Shown: positions 15,573 through 24,386 of the stretch, piece by piece
How positions within the stretch are numbered: position 1 is the stretch's first letter
How the letters are laid out: every line of letters begins with the position of its first letter
Assembly: GCA_016791425.1 (NCBI GenBank)
Contig: JAEUMQ010000001.1
Location: 668,677 to 732,676, forward strand
Direction of reading: 5' to 3'
Length of the DNA: 64,000 nucleotides
From: Hyphomonadaceae bacterium
GTDB lineage: Bacteria; Pseudomonadota; Alphaproteobacteria; Caulobacterales; Aquidulcibacteraceae
Position numbers and translations under genes: made by a program
The notes under the pieces: generated by a model
What the model was told of the DNA's origin: nothing
What the model saw: only the letters and a program-made list of their open reading frames with translations
Database searches by the model: none

Positions 15573-16726
15573 CCATCGAAGGACGCACGGGCGGACAGTT
15601 CGAAGGCGGCGACGACACCCCGAGCGTCGGGGCGCCGGAGCGCAGCTGGGTGCTGCCGATGGGGATCGCCGCGGCGATCGCGCTCGGCGGCGTCATCTTC
15701 TGGCAGCTCAGTGAGAACCGCCTTCGCATCGATGCGCAGCGCATGACGGATCCCGCGCCGGGAACCCAGCCGATCCAAGGTCTGTCGGATGTGCCGGCGC
15801 CGCCGGACATCTCGGCCTACGGCGCGCGCACGCAGCTCCCGGCGCAAGGCCCCGCGCCCCCCTATCCGGGCGATCCGCCGCAAGTGCTCGTGTCGGAGGC
15901 AACGCCGCCGAACGCGCCGCCGCCCGCGGCGAGCAGCCAGATCGAGGCGCGCATCGCCTCGCCCGCCCTGGTGGTGGATTATTCCGAGGCTGGCCCTGCG
16001 CCGAGCGCTGCGGGGGCGCCCCCTCGCAGCGGCCCGGCTGTCACGGCGGCGGGCGTGGCGCAATCCATGTCGCCGGCGGCTGGAGGACGCGCGCTGAGCG
16101 CCGACGAACAATTCGCCGCGCGTCTCGGCGTCGGCGACAACGGTCGCACGGCGGTGGCCAGGCGCATCGCCAATCCCTCGCGCACGCTGGTGGAAGGCGC
16201 GGTGATCCCCGGAGTCCTGGAGACCGCACTCAATTCCGATCTGCCGGGCTATGTGCGCGCGGTGGTGAGCCGCGACGTGAAAAGCTTCGATGGGACAAGC
16301 GTGCTCGTTCCGCGCGGCTCGCGGCTGATCGGACAATACCGCTCCGGCGTGGCGCTCGGCCAATCGCGCGCTTTCGTGATCTGGACGCGGCTGATCCGCC
16401 CCGACGGCGTCAGCGTCGACATCGCTGCGCCCGGCGCGGACGCGCTCGGACGCGGCGGGCTAAGAGGCGATGTCGACCGACATTTCCTGCAACGCTTTGG
16501 GGGCGCAATTCTGCTCTCGCTGATCTCGGCCGGCGTGCAGCTGGCGCAAGATTCCGCGGACACTCAGGTGATTATCGCTTCGACGCGCGGCGCAGGCGAC
16601 GCCGCTGCGGTGACGCTGCAGCGCGAGCTCGATATCGCGCCCACCGTCAGCGTGCCGCAGGGCGCCCCGATCCGCATCTTCGTAACCAGCGATCTCGACT
16701 TCTCGGTGATGGATCAGGGCCGGTGA
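15569..16726 (+). CDS. virB10: VirB10 core complex protein spanning both membranes
   Basis: A 385-residue protein with a cytoplasmic N terminus, a membrane helix (WVLPMGIAAAIALGGVIFWQL, about residues 27-47), a long Pro/Ala-rich periplasmic stretch and a C-terminal TrbI/VirB10 beta-barrel domain. That domain includes TLVEGAVIPGVLETALNSDLPGYVRAVVSRDVKSFDGTSVLVPRGSRLIGQYRSG, VIWTRLIRPDGVSVDI and GADALGRGGLRGDVDRHFLQRFGGAILLSL, the antenna region. The terminus VSVPQGAPIRIFVTSDLDF is also typical. The stop overlaps the GTG start of virB11. Confidence 0.95.
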   Translation: MTIEGRTGGQFEGGDDTPSVGAPERSWVLPMGIAAAIALGGVIFWQLSENRLRIDAQRMTDPAPGTQPIQGLSDVPAPPDISAYGARTQLPAQGPAPPYPGDPPQVLVSEATPPNAPPPAASSQIEARIASPALVVDYSEAGPAPSAAGAPPRSGPAVTAAGVAQSMSPAAGGRALSADEQFAARLGVGDNGRTAVARRIANPSRTLVEGAVIPGVLETALNSDLPGYVRAVVSRDVKSFDGTSVLVPRGSRLIGQYRSGVALGQSRAFVIWTRLIRPDGVSVDIAAPGADALGRGGLRGDVDRHFLQRFGGAILLSLISAGVQLAQDSADTQVIIASTRGAGDAAAVTLQRELDIAPTVSVPQGAPIRIFVTSDLDFSVMDQGR

Positions 16727-17709
16727 CCAGCGCGGGCGTCTATCTCCGCACCTATCTGGAGCAGCTCTCGCCGTGGCTCGACGACCCTGACATCGCCGAC
16801 ATCCTCATCAACCGGCCGGGCGAAGTGTGGATCGAAGGCGTTCACGGCGGGCTGGCGCGCGTGGACGCGCCGGGGATTACAACGCCGATCCTAAGCCGGC
16901 TGGCGCAGCAGATCGCAGCGGCCTCGCACCAGGGAGTCAATCGCGAACATCCCCTGCTCGCGGCGACCTTGCCGGGCGGTGCGCGCGTGCAAGTCGTGGC
17001 GCCTCCGGCGACGCGCGAGCACGCGGCGTTCGCGATACGCAAGCACGTTGTGGCGGACCTGACGCTCGATCACTACCATCAGACCGGCGCGTTCGCCCAC
17101 ACGCGTCGCAGCGGCGCGGCCGACACGAGCGAGCTTGATCGAACGCTGGAGCGGCAGCTCGGCGCGGGCGACATCCCGCTCTTCCTGCGCACGGCGATCC
17201 GCGGCGGCAAGAACATCGTCGTCAGCGGCGGTACCGCCAGCGGCAAGACCACGTTCCTGAACGCGCTGCTGAAGGAGGTCCCGACCAACGAGCGGATCAT
17301 CCTCATCGAGGATACGCCGGAAGTGAAGTTCGAACACCCCAACGCCGTCGGACTCGTGGCGGTGAAGGGCGAGCTCGGCGAAGCGCGCGTCGGTGTGGAC
17401 GAGTTGCTACAGGCGGCGCTCCGCATGCGGCCGGACCGCCTGCTCGTCGGCGAAATACGCGGGCCGGAGGCGTTCACGTTTCTTCGCGCCATCAACACGG
17501 GCCATCCCGGCTCGATCACCACAGTGCACGCCGACAGCCCGAAGGGCGCTCTCGACCAGATCGCCTTCATGACCCTGCAGGCCGGCCTGACGCTGACGCG
17601 TGCGGACGTGCTCGAGTATGCGCAGAGCGTGATCGACGTGATCGTGCAGCTGACGCGCGCAGGCGGGATGCGCGCGGTGTCCGACATCGTGTTCAACGGC
17701 GCGCGATAG
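16723..17709 (+). CDS. virB11: VirB11 hexameric ATPase
   Basis: A 328-residue cytoplasmic ATPase that switches the apparatus between pilus assembly and secretion. It starts at a GTG overlapping the virB10 stop (GTGA). Motifs: GEVWIEGVHGG in the N-terminal domain, Walker A GGTASGKTT (about residues 170-178), the Asp box IILIEDTPEVKF, Walker B RLLVGEIRGPEAFTFLRAINTGHPGSITTVHADSP with the His box, and a C terminus ending in DIVFNGAR. It is the last gene of the operon; the convergent DUF1501 gene ends 26 bases later. No virD4 coupling-protein gene follows. Confidence 0.95.
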   Translation: MTSAGVYLRTYLEQLSPWLDDPDIADILINRPGEVWIEGVHGGLARVDAPGITTPILSRLAQQIAAASHQGVNREHPLLAATLPGGARVQVVAPPATREHAAFAIRKHVVADLTLDHYHQTGAFAHTRRSGAADTSELDRTLERQLGAGDIPLFLRTAIRGGKNIVVSGGTASGKTTFLNALLKEVPTNERIILIEDTPEVKFEHPNAVGLVAVKGELGEARVGVDELLQAALRMRPDRLLVGEIRGPEAFTFLRAINTGHPGSITTVHADSPKGALDQIAFMTLQAGLTLTRADVLEYAQSVIDVIVQLTRAGGMRAVSDIVFNGAR

Positions 17710-17735
17710 CGCGCCTCCGGCAAATCGAGAACGCG

Positions 17736-19289
17736 CTAAACGAAGGCGAGGTTGCGCTGCGTGAAGTTGGCGAGGTTGGGGAAGATCGACAGAAGCGCCG
17801 AGTCCGACACCCCAAGCCAGGCCCCAAGCGTAGCGCCCAATTGATCCACCGACATTTGCGGGATCAGGATGTTGCCGGACATGTTGGGATTGCTGAAGCT
17901 TCCCTGATCCACGCCGAGCGTGGGATATTGGCCATAGATGCGCCGCCCGCTGACCGCGCCGCCCATGATGAAATGATGCGCGCCCCAGGCGTGATCGGTG
18001 CCGTCGCCGTTGGTGGTGAAGGTGCGCGAGAAATCCGATGCCGTGAACGTGGTCACGAGCGAGCGCATGTCGATGCCGCCGATATTGGCGAGCACGCCGT
18101 CGAAATACGACATCGCGTGGCCTACGCGGTTCAAGAGCACGGATTGAGTGGAGTTCTGGACGTCGTGATTGTCCCAGCCGCCGAGGCTGACGAAGAACAC
18201 TTGGCGCCGGAGGCCCAGGGTGGCGTTCGCCGCGATCAACCGTGCGATGGTCTGCAGCTGCACCGCAAGCTGGTTGGTTTCGCTGGCCCCGGTGACGGGA
18301 TTCACAATCTGCGCTGGAGCTGGGATGGCCGTGACGGCCGCAGCAGTGAAGGAATCGTTCAGCGTCGTGGCGGAATCCATCGAGCGGACAACACGCGCTG
18401 CGTGATCGACGCCGAAATAGTTCGCGCCACCCGTATCGCGGATGATCTCCGCCAGGCGCGATGGCCCGGTCGCGGAGCTGAACAGCGTCGTGGCCACCGC
18501 CGGCGTGATGCGCACGGCAGGCGTCGCGGCGGTGGTGACCTGATACTGCACGACGTCGCGTCCCGACAGGAACACTGCGTTGCCGGCGGTCGAGATGGCC
18601 GAGAACACCGCGTTGGTCCCGTTGCCCGAGAGCAGCTGGTCGATCATCAGGCCGCCCCAGCCGCGGCGCGCGCCTTCCGCGGCCCCGGCCTGCCAGGTCG
18701 ATTGCTGATCGTTGTGCGACATGAGGTTCGCCGGCAAGGGCACGCTGCGGGCGCGGTACTGGTCCTTGGTCGTGGGCTGGATGAGCGGGCCGACATTGGC
18801 CGCGATAGCGAGTCGGCCGGCATCCCAGATCGGGACGAGCGGGGCCAGGAACGGGTTGAGCGCAATCGTGCGCTCCGTCGCACTGGTGCCGGGGGGCACC
18901 GGATTGGGGACCGCGAGCGTTATCGGCAGGACGCCGCCCCAATTCTCCGGAGAATCGCGGCGGGCGGTGCGGCCGGTGACCGGCGAGATCGCACCGACGG
19001 CGGTGACGGGCGTCCCGACCGGCATCAGCGCGATCGGATCGTTGCCAGTGTTGCGCGCCGCCCAGTAGCGGTTCCAGGAATCGGTGTCGGTGGCGAGCAC
19101 CGTGTTGTTGGAATCGTTGCCGCCGTAAAGAAAGATGCACACCAGTGCGCGATAATCGCTCGCCTGCTGCGCAGCCGCTTCACCCATCGCCGCGAGCTGC
19201 AGTCCGAACACGGAGCTTGCAGCCCCGACCGTAGAGAGCGCCGCTGAGAGGCGGAGGAGTTCGCGGCGCGTGGCGGGAGACATGGCCAT
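17736..19289 (-). CDS. Tat-exported DUF1501 family protein
   Basis: A 517-residue exported protein of the sulfatase-like DUF1501 family, whose biochemical activity is unknown. The ATG at 19289 follows AAGGAG by six bases; an earlier TTG at 19304 is unlikely. The N terminus MAMSPATRRELLRLSAALSTVGAAS is a twin-arginine signal. Family features are YRALVCIFLYGGNDSNNTVL at the start of the fold, SLGGWDNHDVQNSTQ, LVTTFTASDFSRTFTTNGDGTDHAWGAHHFIMGG and a C terminus with LPNLANF. The gene follows the DUF1800 gene by 11 bases. The two families are usually paired, so they probably act together outside the cytoplasm. Confidence 0.93.
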   Translation of the reverse strand: MAMSPATRRELLRLSAALSTVGAASSVFGLQLAAMGEAAAQQASDYRALVCIFLYGGNDSNNTVLATDTDSWNRYWAARNTGNDPIALMPVGTPVTAVGAISPVTGRTARRDSPENWGGVLPITLAVPNPVPPGTSATERTIALNPFLAPLVPIWDAGRLAIAANVGPLIQPTTKDQYRARSVPLPANLMSHNDQQSTWQAGAAEGARRGWGGLMIDQLLSGNGTNAVFSAISTAGNAVFLSGRDVVQYQVTTAATPAVRITPAVATTLFSSATGPSRLAEIIRDTGGANYFGVDHAARVVRSMDSATTLNDSFTAAAVTAIPAPAQIVNPVTGASETNQLAVQLQTIARLIAANATLGLRRQVFFVSLGGWDNHDVQNSTQSVLLNRVGHAMSYFDGVLANIGGIDMRSLVTTFTASDFSRTFTTNGDGTDHAWGAHHFIMGGAVSGRRIYGQYPTLGVDQGSFSNPNMSGNILIPQMSVDQLGATLGAWLGVSDSALLSIFPNLANFTQRNLAFV

Positions 19290-19300
19290 GGGAGGCTCCT

Positions 19301-21037
19301 TCAACGCTGCGCCAGATAGTCGGGCGAGGCCATGACGAACAGGATCGCGGACTTCACGCGATTGAGCCGCGCCGTGTCGATCTGTGTTTGGGTGGAACCG
19401 GCGGGGGGAATGGCGATCGCGTTCACGCCCGCCAGCACGCGCGTGCGCAGCGTTGCGGACATCTGGTCCGGCGCCAGGAGCAGCGCAACGTGGTCGACGA
19501 GTTGATCGGCGTTGTCCGCCAAGGCCAGCTCGGCGGTGTAGACCGCCCGCACATCGTTGCTCGAGCCGATGCCGGCATTGATGGTGTTGTTGATGGTGTT
19601 GACATAGCCGGCGACGGTCACCTCATCGACGATCTGGAATTCCGGCGCCAGCAAGCCGCGCGAGCCCAATTGCGTCGTGCCGGGAGGCACAAAGCCCGGC
19701 CGCCAGAAATTGAACACCGAGGGCGAGGCGAGCGGGGTTTGCCCAAGCGATGTGTTGGCGCTCGTGGAGGTGATGAGCCAATTGCCGCTGGTCGATGTCG
19801 CGCCAAACGCGCGCGCCCAATTGGTCACGCGCACCACCGGCTCCCTGAGCTTGCCGAACGATGCGCCCGCGGCCGTGGCCGCCTCCCGCGCCTCGGCGTC
19901 GGTCAGCACCGCGCGGATCACCGCGCCCAAGTCGCCGCGAACATTCGATCCGTTGTTGTTGAACACCGCCGCGACCCGCCCAACATACGCCGGGCTTGGG
20001 TTGGACGTCACCAATTGCTGGATCAGGCGCTGGGCGATGAAAGGCCCGACATTGGCGTGATTGAACAAGCGATCGAGCGCGATGCGCAGATCGCCCGCCA
20101 TATCGACGGTGGTCGAGGCCGGGATGGTCGTGCCGAGGAACACCTTCTCCGAGGTCGAATGATATTGCGGGTAGAAGATCATCGCACGCACTTCGCGGTT
20201 GGGGTCTCGGTTCGCGCCGAAGAACGTGGTGTTGGTGGGCGTCGGATGGTACCAGGAGATTCCGGTGAACACCTTGGCCAGGCCCGCGATGTCGGCGGGC
20301 GTGTAGGTGGCGATGGGCTGGCCCTGCGCGTTCAGGCGCTGTGTGCCGTCCGGATTTAGCTCCCACAGCCCGATCGTCATCAGCTGCATCACCTCGCGAG
20401 CATAATTCTCATCGGGGGTGCGGGTTCCGGCGGTATCCTCCTTCTGGTTGGCGAGGAAGGTGAGGTAGCGCCCCATCATGGGATTGAGCGACACCTCTTC
20501 GAGCAGCGTCCGGTAATTGCCGAAGGCGTTGCGCGACAAGAGGTCGTAATAGGCGCCGGCGCCGCGGACATCGACATTGGGATCGACCAGCGAGATCACG
20601 AAGATCTGTGAGAGCGCAAACGCCACGCGCTGGCGCAGCTCGTCCGGACCGGTGACCGCCTGGCGCCACCAGCTTTCGTAGAAATGGTTGGGGTTGAGCG
20701 TCGCCTGCGGGTTGCTCGCTTGGAGCGCAGTCAAGCGTGCATCGAGATAAGACAAGTGCGTGGACGGACTTGAAGCGGAGAGCTGCTGCGTGATCCAGCC
20801 GCCATAGCCGGCGCTGCGCACGGCGCTGATGGAAGACGTGGTCGGGCCGAAGGTCGCCTGTGTCAGGAAGCGCGAAGCCTCCGAGGCGGTCGGTGCAACG
20901 GGTTGGCTAGGCGGGGCGCTGCCCGAACCGCCGCCCGAGCCGCTTCCGGAGGAGCCGCCCGCGCCGCTTCCTCCGCCCCCGCCCCCGCCGCAGGCCGCAA
21001 GCGCCAACAGCAACGCCGCCGCAAGAACCTTCCGCAT
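19301..21037 (-). CDS. DUF1800 family lipoprotein
   Basis: A 578-residue exported protein. Residues 1-17 (MRKVLAAALLLALAACG) are a lipoprotein signal with lipobox LAAC, followed by a Gly/Ser-rich linker of about 35 residues. The rest is DUF1800: ASRFLTQATFGPTTSSISAVRSAGYGGWITQQL, FYESWWRQAVTGPDELRQRVAFALSQIFVIS, YYDLLSRNAFGNYRTLLEEVSLNPMMGRYLTFLANQKED, PDENYAREVMQLMTIGLWELNPDGTQ and LGSRGLLAPEFQI are all family hallmarks. The ATG follows GGGGGAGGAAGC. It is the first gene of a two-gene operon with the DUF1501 gene. Function is unknown. Confidence 0.93.
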   Translation of the reverse strand: MRKVLAAALLLALAACGGGGGGGSGAGGSSGSGSGGGSGSAPPSQPVAPTASEASRFLTQATFGPTTSSISAVRSAGYGGWITQQLSASSPSTHLSYLDARLTALQASNPQATLNPNHFYESWWRQAVTGPDELRQRVAFALSQIFVISLVDPNVDVRGAGAYYDLLSRNAFGNYRTLLEEVSLNPMMGRYLTFLANQKEDTAGTRTPDENYAREVMQLMTIGLWELNPDGTQRLNAQGQPIATYTPADIAGLAKVFTGISWYHPTPTNTTFFGANRDPNREVRAMIFYPQYHSTSEKVFLGTTIPASTTVDMAGDLRIALDRLFNHANVGPFIAQRLIQQLVTSNPSPAYVGRVAAVFNNNGSNVRGDLGAVIRAVLTDAEAREAATAAGASFGKLREPVVRVTNWARAFGATSTSGNWLITSTSANTSLGQTPLASPSVFNFWRPGFVPPGTTQLGSRGLLAPEFQIVDEVTVAGYVNTINNTINAGIGSSNDVRAVYTAELALADNADQLVDHVALLLAPDQMSATLRTRVLAGVNAIAIPPAGSTQTQIDTARLNRVKSAILFVMASPDYLAQR

Positions 21038-21263
21038 GCTTCCTCCCCCGAGTAAGCGCTTGCTTGTCTTTTGATCCGCGTTTCATCACACTTGCGCAAC
21101 AAGGCAAGCGTCTCTTGGAACATTTTCGACACACGCTCAGATTCCGTTCCACTTTTTCCTTGAATTTGTGGAGTTTTTGGTGCGCCGGTAGGCCTGGGCG
21201 CCGCGGAGAGCCGCTCTAGACGCTTCAGCACCCGCGAGGCATTCGCAGACAGGGGGCAGTCGT

Positions 21264-21695
21264 ATGAGACACTTTCTGGCCTGCGCTGTGTTCGTTTTGG
21301 CGGCCTGTTCGAAGACGCCGCCCCCAGCGCCTGCGCCGGCGACTACTGCGGAGGCGGCCAAAATGCTCGCCGACGTGTCCGCGCTTGCGCACGTTCACGC
21401 GCTGAGCGCCGATGGCGCTCAAGGCCAATGCCTCATGCGGCTCGACGCGGACGATGTCGACCCGGGCCCCGATGAGACCCGCCTCGCCTGGATTGATGCG
21501 CGCTGCTACGCGGTCTATCCGATCGTGCGCAACCTGCACAGCTGGACGCCCATCGCCGGCGGGGGCTTGCGCCTAATGGACTCCGCGAAATCCACGATCA
21601 TCGAGTTCCGTCCGGTCACGGACGGGGCTGGCGACCGTATGAGCGGCGCCACAGGAGACGGCAAGACCTACACGCTGAGCACACCCGACTGGTGA
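21264..21695 (+). CDS. Small lipoprotein resembling the Inh/Omp19 protease-inhibitor fold
   Basis: A 143-residue exported lipoprotein: residues 1-15 (MRHFLACAVFVLAAC) are a signal with lipobox LAAC, followed by a Pro/Ala-rich linker. The C-terminal 95 residues show the order expected of Inh/Omp19 beta-barrels: a Cys-containing strand (QGQCLMRLDADDV), a second Cys (DARCYAVYPIV), a Trp (LHSWTPIAGGGLRLMD) and IIEFRPV. Proteins of this type inhibit secreted metalloproteases or sit in the outer membrane. The resemblance is by eye only. AGGGGGC precedes the ATG. It diverges from the DUF1800 gene. Confidence 0.7.
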   Translation: MRHFLACAVFVLAACSKTPPPAPAPATTAEAAKMLADVSALAHVHALSADGAQGQCLMRLDADDVDPGPDETRLAWIDARCYAVYPIVRNLHSWTPIAGGGLRLMDSAKSTIIEFRPVTDGAGDRMSGATGDGKTYTLSTPDW

Positions 21696-21718
21696 AACCG
21701 TCTACCGCGAGTGACCGA

Positions 21719-21835
21719 AACGGGCCATGGATTGCCTGATGGCCAACAGGTTACGAGCGACAGGAACGGAACCGCATTCCTGACTCACCCGTCACAGATT
21801 ACGTACTCACACCACTGGCCCTTAAGTGGACATTC
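21719..21835. repeat. Diverged intergenic repeat, copy B
   Basis: The partner of the sequence at 920-1035, with the same ordered blocks (GGGCCA, GATTGCCTG, CGTCACAGATTAC, TGGCCC). It fills the gap between the small lipoprotein gene and the end of the sulfatase gene. Confidence 0.4.
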
Positions 21836-21865
21836 GCGCTTCGTGCAGCCAGCCCGCGCACTGCT

Positions 21866-24292
21866 TCACCGACGAGTGGTACGTGCGCGAACTCGTCGCT
21901 GGGAAAGCTGCTGTGGGCCCAGCGATACTTCGACGCGATGCAGGGTTCCCGCGAACGCGCCTTCGCGCTCATAGTCGGGCGAGACGGCCGCGCCCGTGTC
22001 GCGACCGGTGTCGAACGTCTCTCCGAAACCGGCGGGCAGCGTGATCGTGCGTTCGATGCGTCCGCGGCCGATCAGCCGATCGTTCGCGTAGATCGACATG
22101 CGCCCGCCGCGCCCGAGACCGCCGCCGTCATACTCGAACCGGAAGCGCAATTGTGTCGGTCCCATCGCGAGCGGCGCCTCCGCCTCGATCTTGAACTGAT
22201 CAGACGCGACTTCGGAATGCGAGTGATAGGCCGTCGGGCGCCCGTCCTTCAGATAGAAGCTCCAGCCTCCGAAATGGCTGCCCACTGCTGCGATCACGCC
22301 GTTGCCGTGTCCGGGGCTCGTCTCGATGTCGGCGCGCACCTCGAATGAGCGCGCGAACATCTGCGGCGCCGCCGACGACGTCACGCTGATGTCCGGTCCC
22401 CAGAACACGAAGCTCGTGCGGCTCGACCGGCGCCCGGCCGCGGACGCGGAGTTCCGGTTGTCGAACGTGTGGTCGAGCGGCAGCACCTGGTTGGCCTCGG
22501 CTTCCCGCTGCCAGAGCTGCTGCAGCTCGGCGAGTTTCGCCCGGTTCGCGGCTGCGATATTGCGTCCCTGCGAATAATCGTCCGTGAGCCGATAAAGCTC
22601 CCACTCATAATCGAGCGGCGTGCCGGGAACGGCGCCGTACTCCCACGGCTTGCGGCGCGGAACAGTGTTGGCGAACCACCCGTCGCTGTAGATGGCGCGG
22701 TTTCCGAACAGCTCGAAATATTGCTTCGTGTGACGCTCCGGCGCGCCCGGCGCGTTGAAGGAATAGACCAGGCTCTCGCCCGCCATCGGCTGCTGCGCCA
22801 CACCGTTGACGCTGCGCGGCGCGACGACGCCCGCCGCTTCCAGGATAGTCGGCGCGATGTCGCTGACGAACGCGAACTGCGAACGCACCGCACCGCCGGA
22901 AGGCACGCGTCCGGGCCAGGTGATGACCATCCCGTTGCGCGTGCCGCCGAGATGCGACGCGACCTGCTTGGTCCATTGGAACGGCGCATTGAGCGCCCAC
23001 CCCCACGCTGAAGGGTAGGCCTGCATCGTGTTCGGGCCGCCGAACTCGTCGATGCGCGCCAGCTGCGCATCGAGCGTCTCGTCGAGCGCATTCGCCATGC
23101 GGCCGGCTTCGTTGATCTTCCCGCTGGGCGTGCCTTCAGCGCTGGCGCCGTTGTCGCCCTCAATGAAGATGACGAGCGTGTTGTCGAGCTCTCCCATGCG
23201 CTCCAGCTCATCGACGAGGCGGCCGAATTGCGCGTCTTGATACGCAAGCAGGGCGGCGTGGGCCTCCATGTAGCGCGCATCGACTCTCCGTTGCGCGTCG
23301 CTGAGCTCGGACCAAGCTTGCAGCGCCGCCGGCCGCGGCGTCAGAACCGCATTGGCGGGAATGATGCCCATGTCCTTCTGTCGCGCAAATGTCTGCTCGC
23401 GCATTGCGTCCCAGCCCATGTCGAAACGGCCGCGGAAGCGCGCGATCCATTCCGGCGGCGCCTGATGCGGAGAATGCGCGGCGCCGGGCGCCAGATACAT
23501 GAAGAACGGTTTGTCCGGCGACGTGGCGTTCTGCGTGTGAACCCAATGGATCGCGTTGTCGACGAAGTCGCGCTCCATGAAATAGTCGGCCGGGCGGTCC
23601 GCGAGATCGACGGGCGTGGTGTTCTGATAAAGGCGCGGTGCGAACTGGTTCATCGCGCCGCCGATGAAGCCGTAGAAATATTCGAAGCCGAGCGCATTCG
23701 GCCAAAGGTCGAACGGCCCCGTCGGCGTCTCCTCGCTGCGCGGCACATTGTGGTGTTTTCCGAACAGCGCCGTGTTGTACCCGTTGGAGCGAAGGATCTC
23801 CGCGACGGTCGCTGCGCTGCGCGGAATGCGCGACCAATAGCCGGGATAGCCGCTCGCCAGATCGACGATGCTGCCGGATCCAACCGCGTGCGGATTGCGC
23901 CCGGTCAGCAGCGCCGCGCGCGTCGGCGAGCACATCGCGGCGGTATGGAAGCGATTGTAGCGAATGCCGCGCGCCGCGAGGCGGTCGAGATTGGGCGTCG
24001 GGATTGGGCCGCCGAAAGTCGAGGATGCGCCGAAGCCGACATCGTCCGTCATCACGAGAAGCACGTTGGGCGCGTTCGCAGGGGCGGTGACCGGCGCAGG
24101 GAAGGCGGGCGTCGATTGCGCCGCAATTGGCCCGATCACCCCCGCGAATGGCGCCGGCGGAATCGGAAGCACCGATCCGTCCCGCGGCGCGCTCTCTTGC
24201 GCTGCAGCGACGCCGAGGTTGAGCAAAGCAAGGCCCGCGACGCTCGCCAGCGCTCGACCGAGATTGAAGTTCGATCCCGACACTTCCCCCAT
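21866..24292 (-). CDS. Secreted type I sulfatase with C-terminal lectin-like domain
   Basis: An 808-residue exported arylsulfatase-type enzyme that hydrolyses sulfate esters. The ATG at 24292 is about 20 bases after the likely transcription start; the upstream frame to 24349 overlaps the promoter. Residues 1-31 form a signal peptide ending GVAAAQ. The sulfatase domain has the metal site NVLLVMTDDVGFG, the catalytic signature C-S-P-T-R with Cys121 (to be converted to formylglycine), LFGKHHN, and FIEGDNGAS. The last 190 residues are a beta-rich domain (FEVRADIETSPGHGNGVIAAVGSHFGGWSFYLKDGRP, FEYDGGGLGRGGRMSIYANDRLIGRG) of concanavalin/LamG style. It is divergent from the FGE gene, which should activate it. 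Confidence 0.94.
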   Translation of the reverse strand: MGEVSGSNFNLGRALASVAGLALLNLGVAAAQESAPRDGSVLPIPPAPFAGVIGPIAAQSTPAFPAPVTAPANAPNVLLVMTDDVGFGASSTFGGPIPTPNLDRLAARGIRYNRFHTAAMCSPTRAALLTGRNPHAVGSGSIVDLASGYPGYWSRIPRSAATVAEILRSNGYNTALFGKHHNVPRSEETPTGPFDLWPNALGFEYFYGFIGGAMNQFAPRLYQNTTPVDLADRPADYFMERDFVDNAIHWVHTQNATSPDKPFFMYLAPGAAHSPHQAPPEWIARFRGRFDMGWDAMREQTFARQKDMGIIPANAVLTPRPAALQAWSELSDAQRRVDARYMEAHAALLAYQDAQFGRLVDELERMGELDNTLVIFIEGDNGASAEGTPSGKINEAGRMANALDETLDAQLARIDEFGGPNTMQAYPSAWGWALNAPFQWTKQVASHLGGTRNGMVITWPGRVPSGGAVRSQFAFVSDIAPTILEAAGVVAPRSVNGVAQQPMAGESLVYSFNAPGAPERHTKQYFELFGNRAIYSDGWFANTVPRRKPWEYGAVPGTPLDYEWELYRLTDDYSQGRNIAAANRAKLAELQQLWQREAEANQVLPLDHTFDNRNSASAAGRRSSRTSFVFWGPDISVTSSAAPQMFARSFEVRADIETSPGHGNGVIAAVGSHFGGWSFYLKDGRPTAYHSHSEVASDQFKIEAEAPLAMGPTQLRFRFEYDGGGLGRGGRMSIYANDRLIGRGRIERTITLPAGFGETFDTGRDTGAAVSPDYEREGAFAGTLHRVEVSLGPQQLSQRRVRARTTRR

Positions 24293-24318
24293 CTCCCCAG
24301 TCGGCGTCTTTGTCGGCG

Positions 24319-24346
24319 ATGCTAGAGACCATTGTTTGATAGTCAA
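24319..24346 (-). promoter_or_regulatory. Candidate sigma70-type promoter of the first sulfatase gene
   Basis: On the minus strand, TTGACT at 24346-24341 and TAGCAT at 24324-24319 are 16 bp apart. Transcription would start near 24312, about 20 bases before the ATG at 24292. CACGTG lies just upstream, between this promoter and the FGE gene. Confidence 0.5.
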
Positions 24347-24386
24347 CACGTGAATACAATTTGCTTAGTCTATCGAGTGAGATGTG

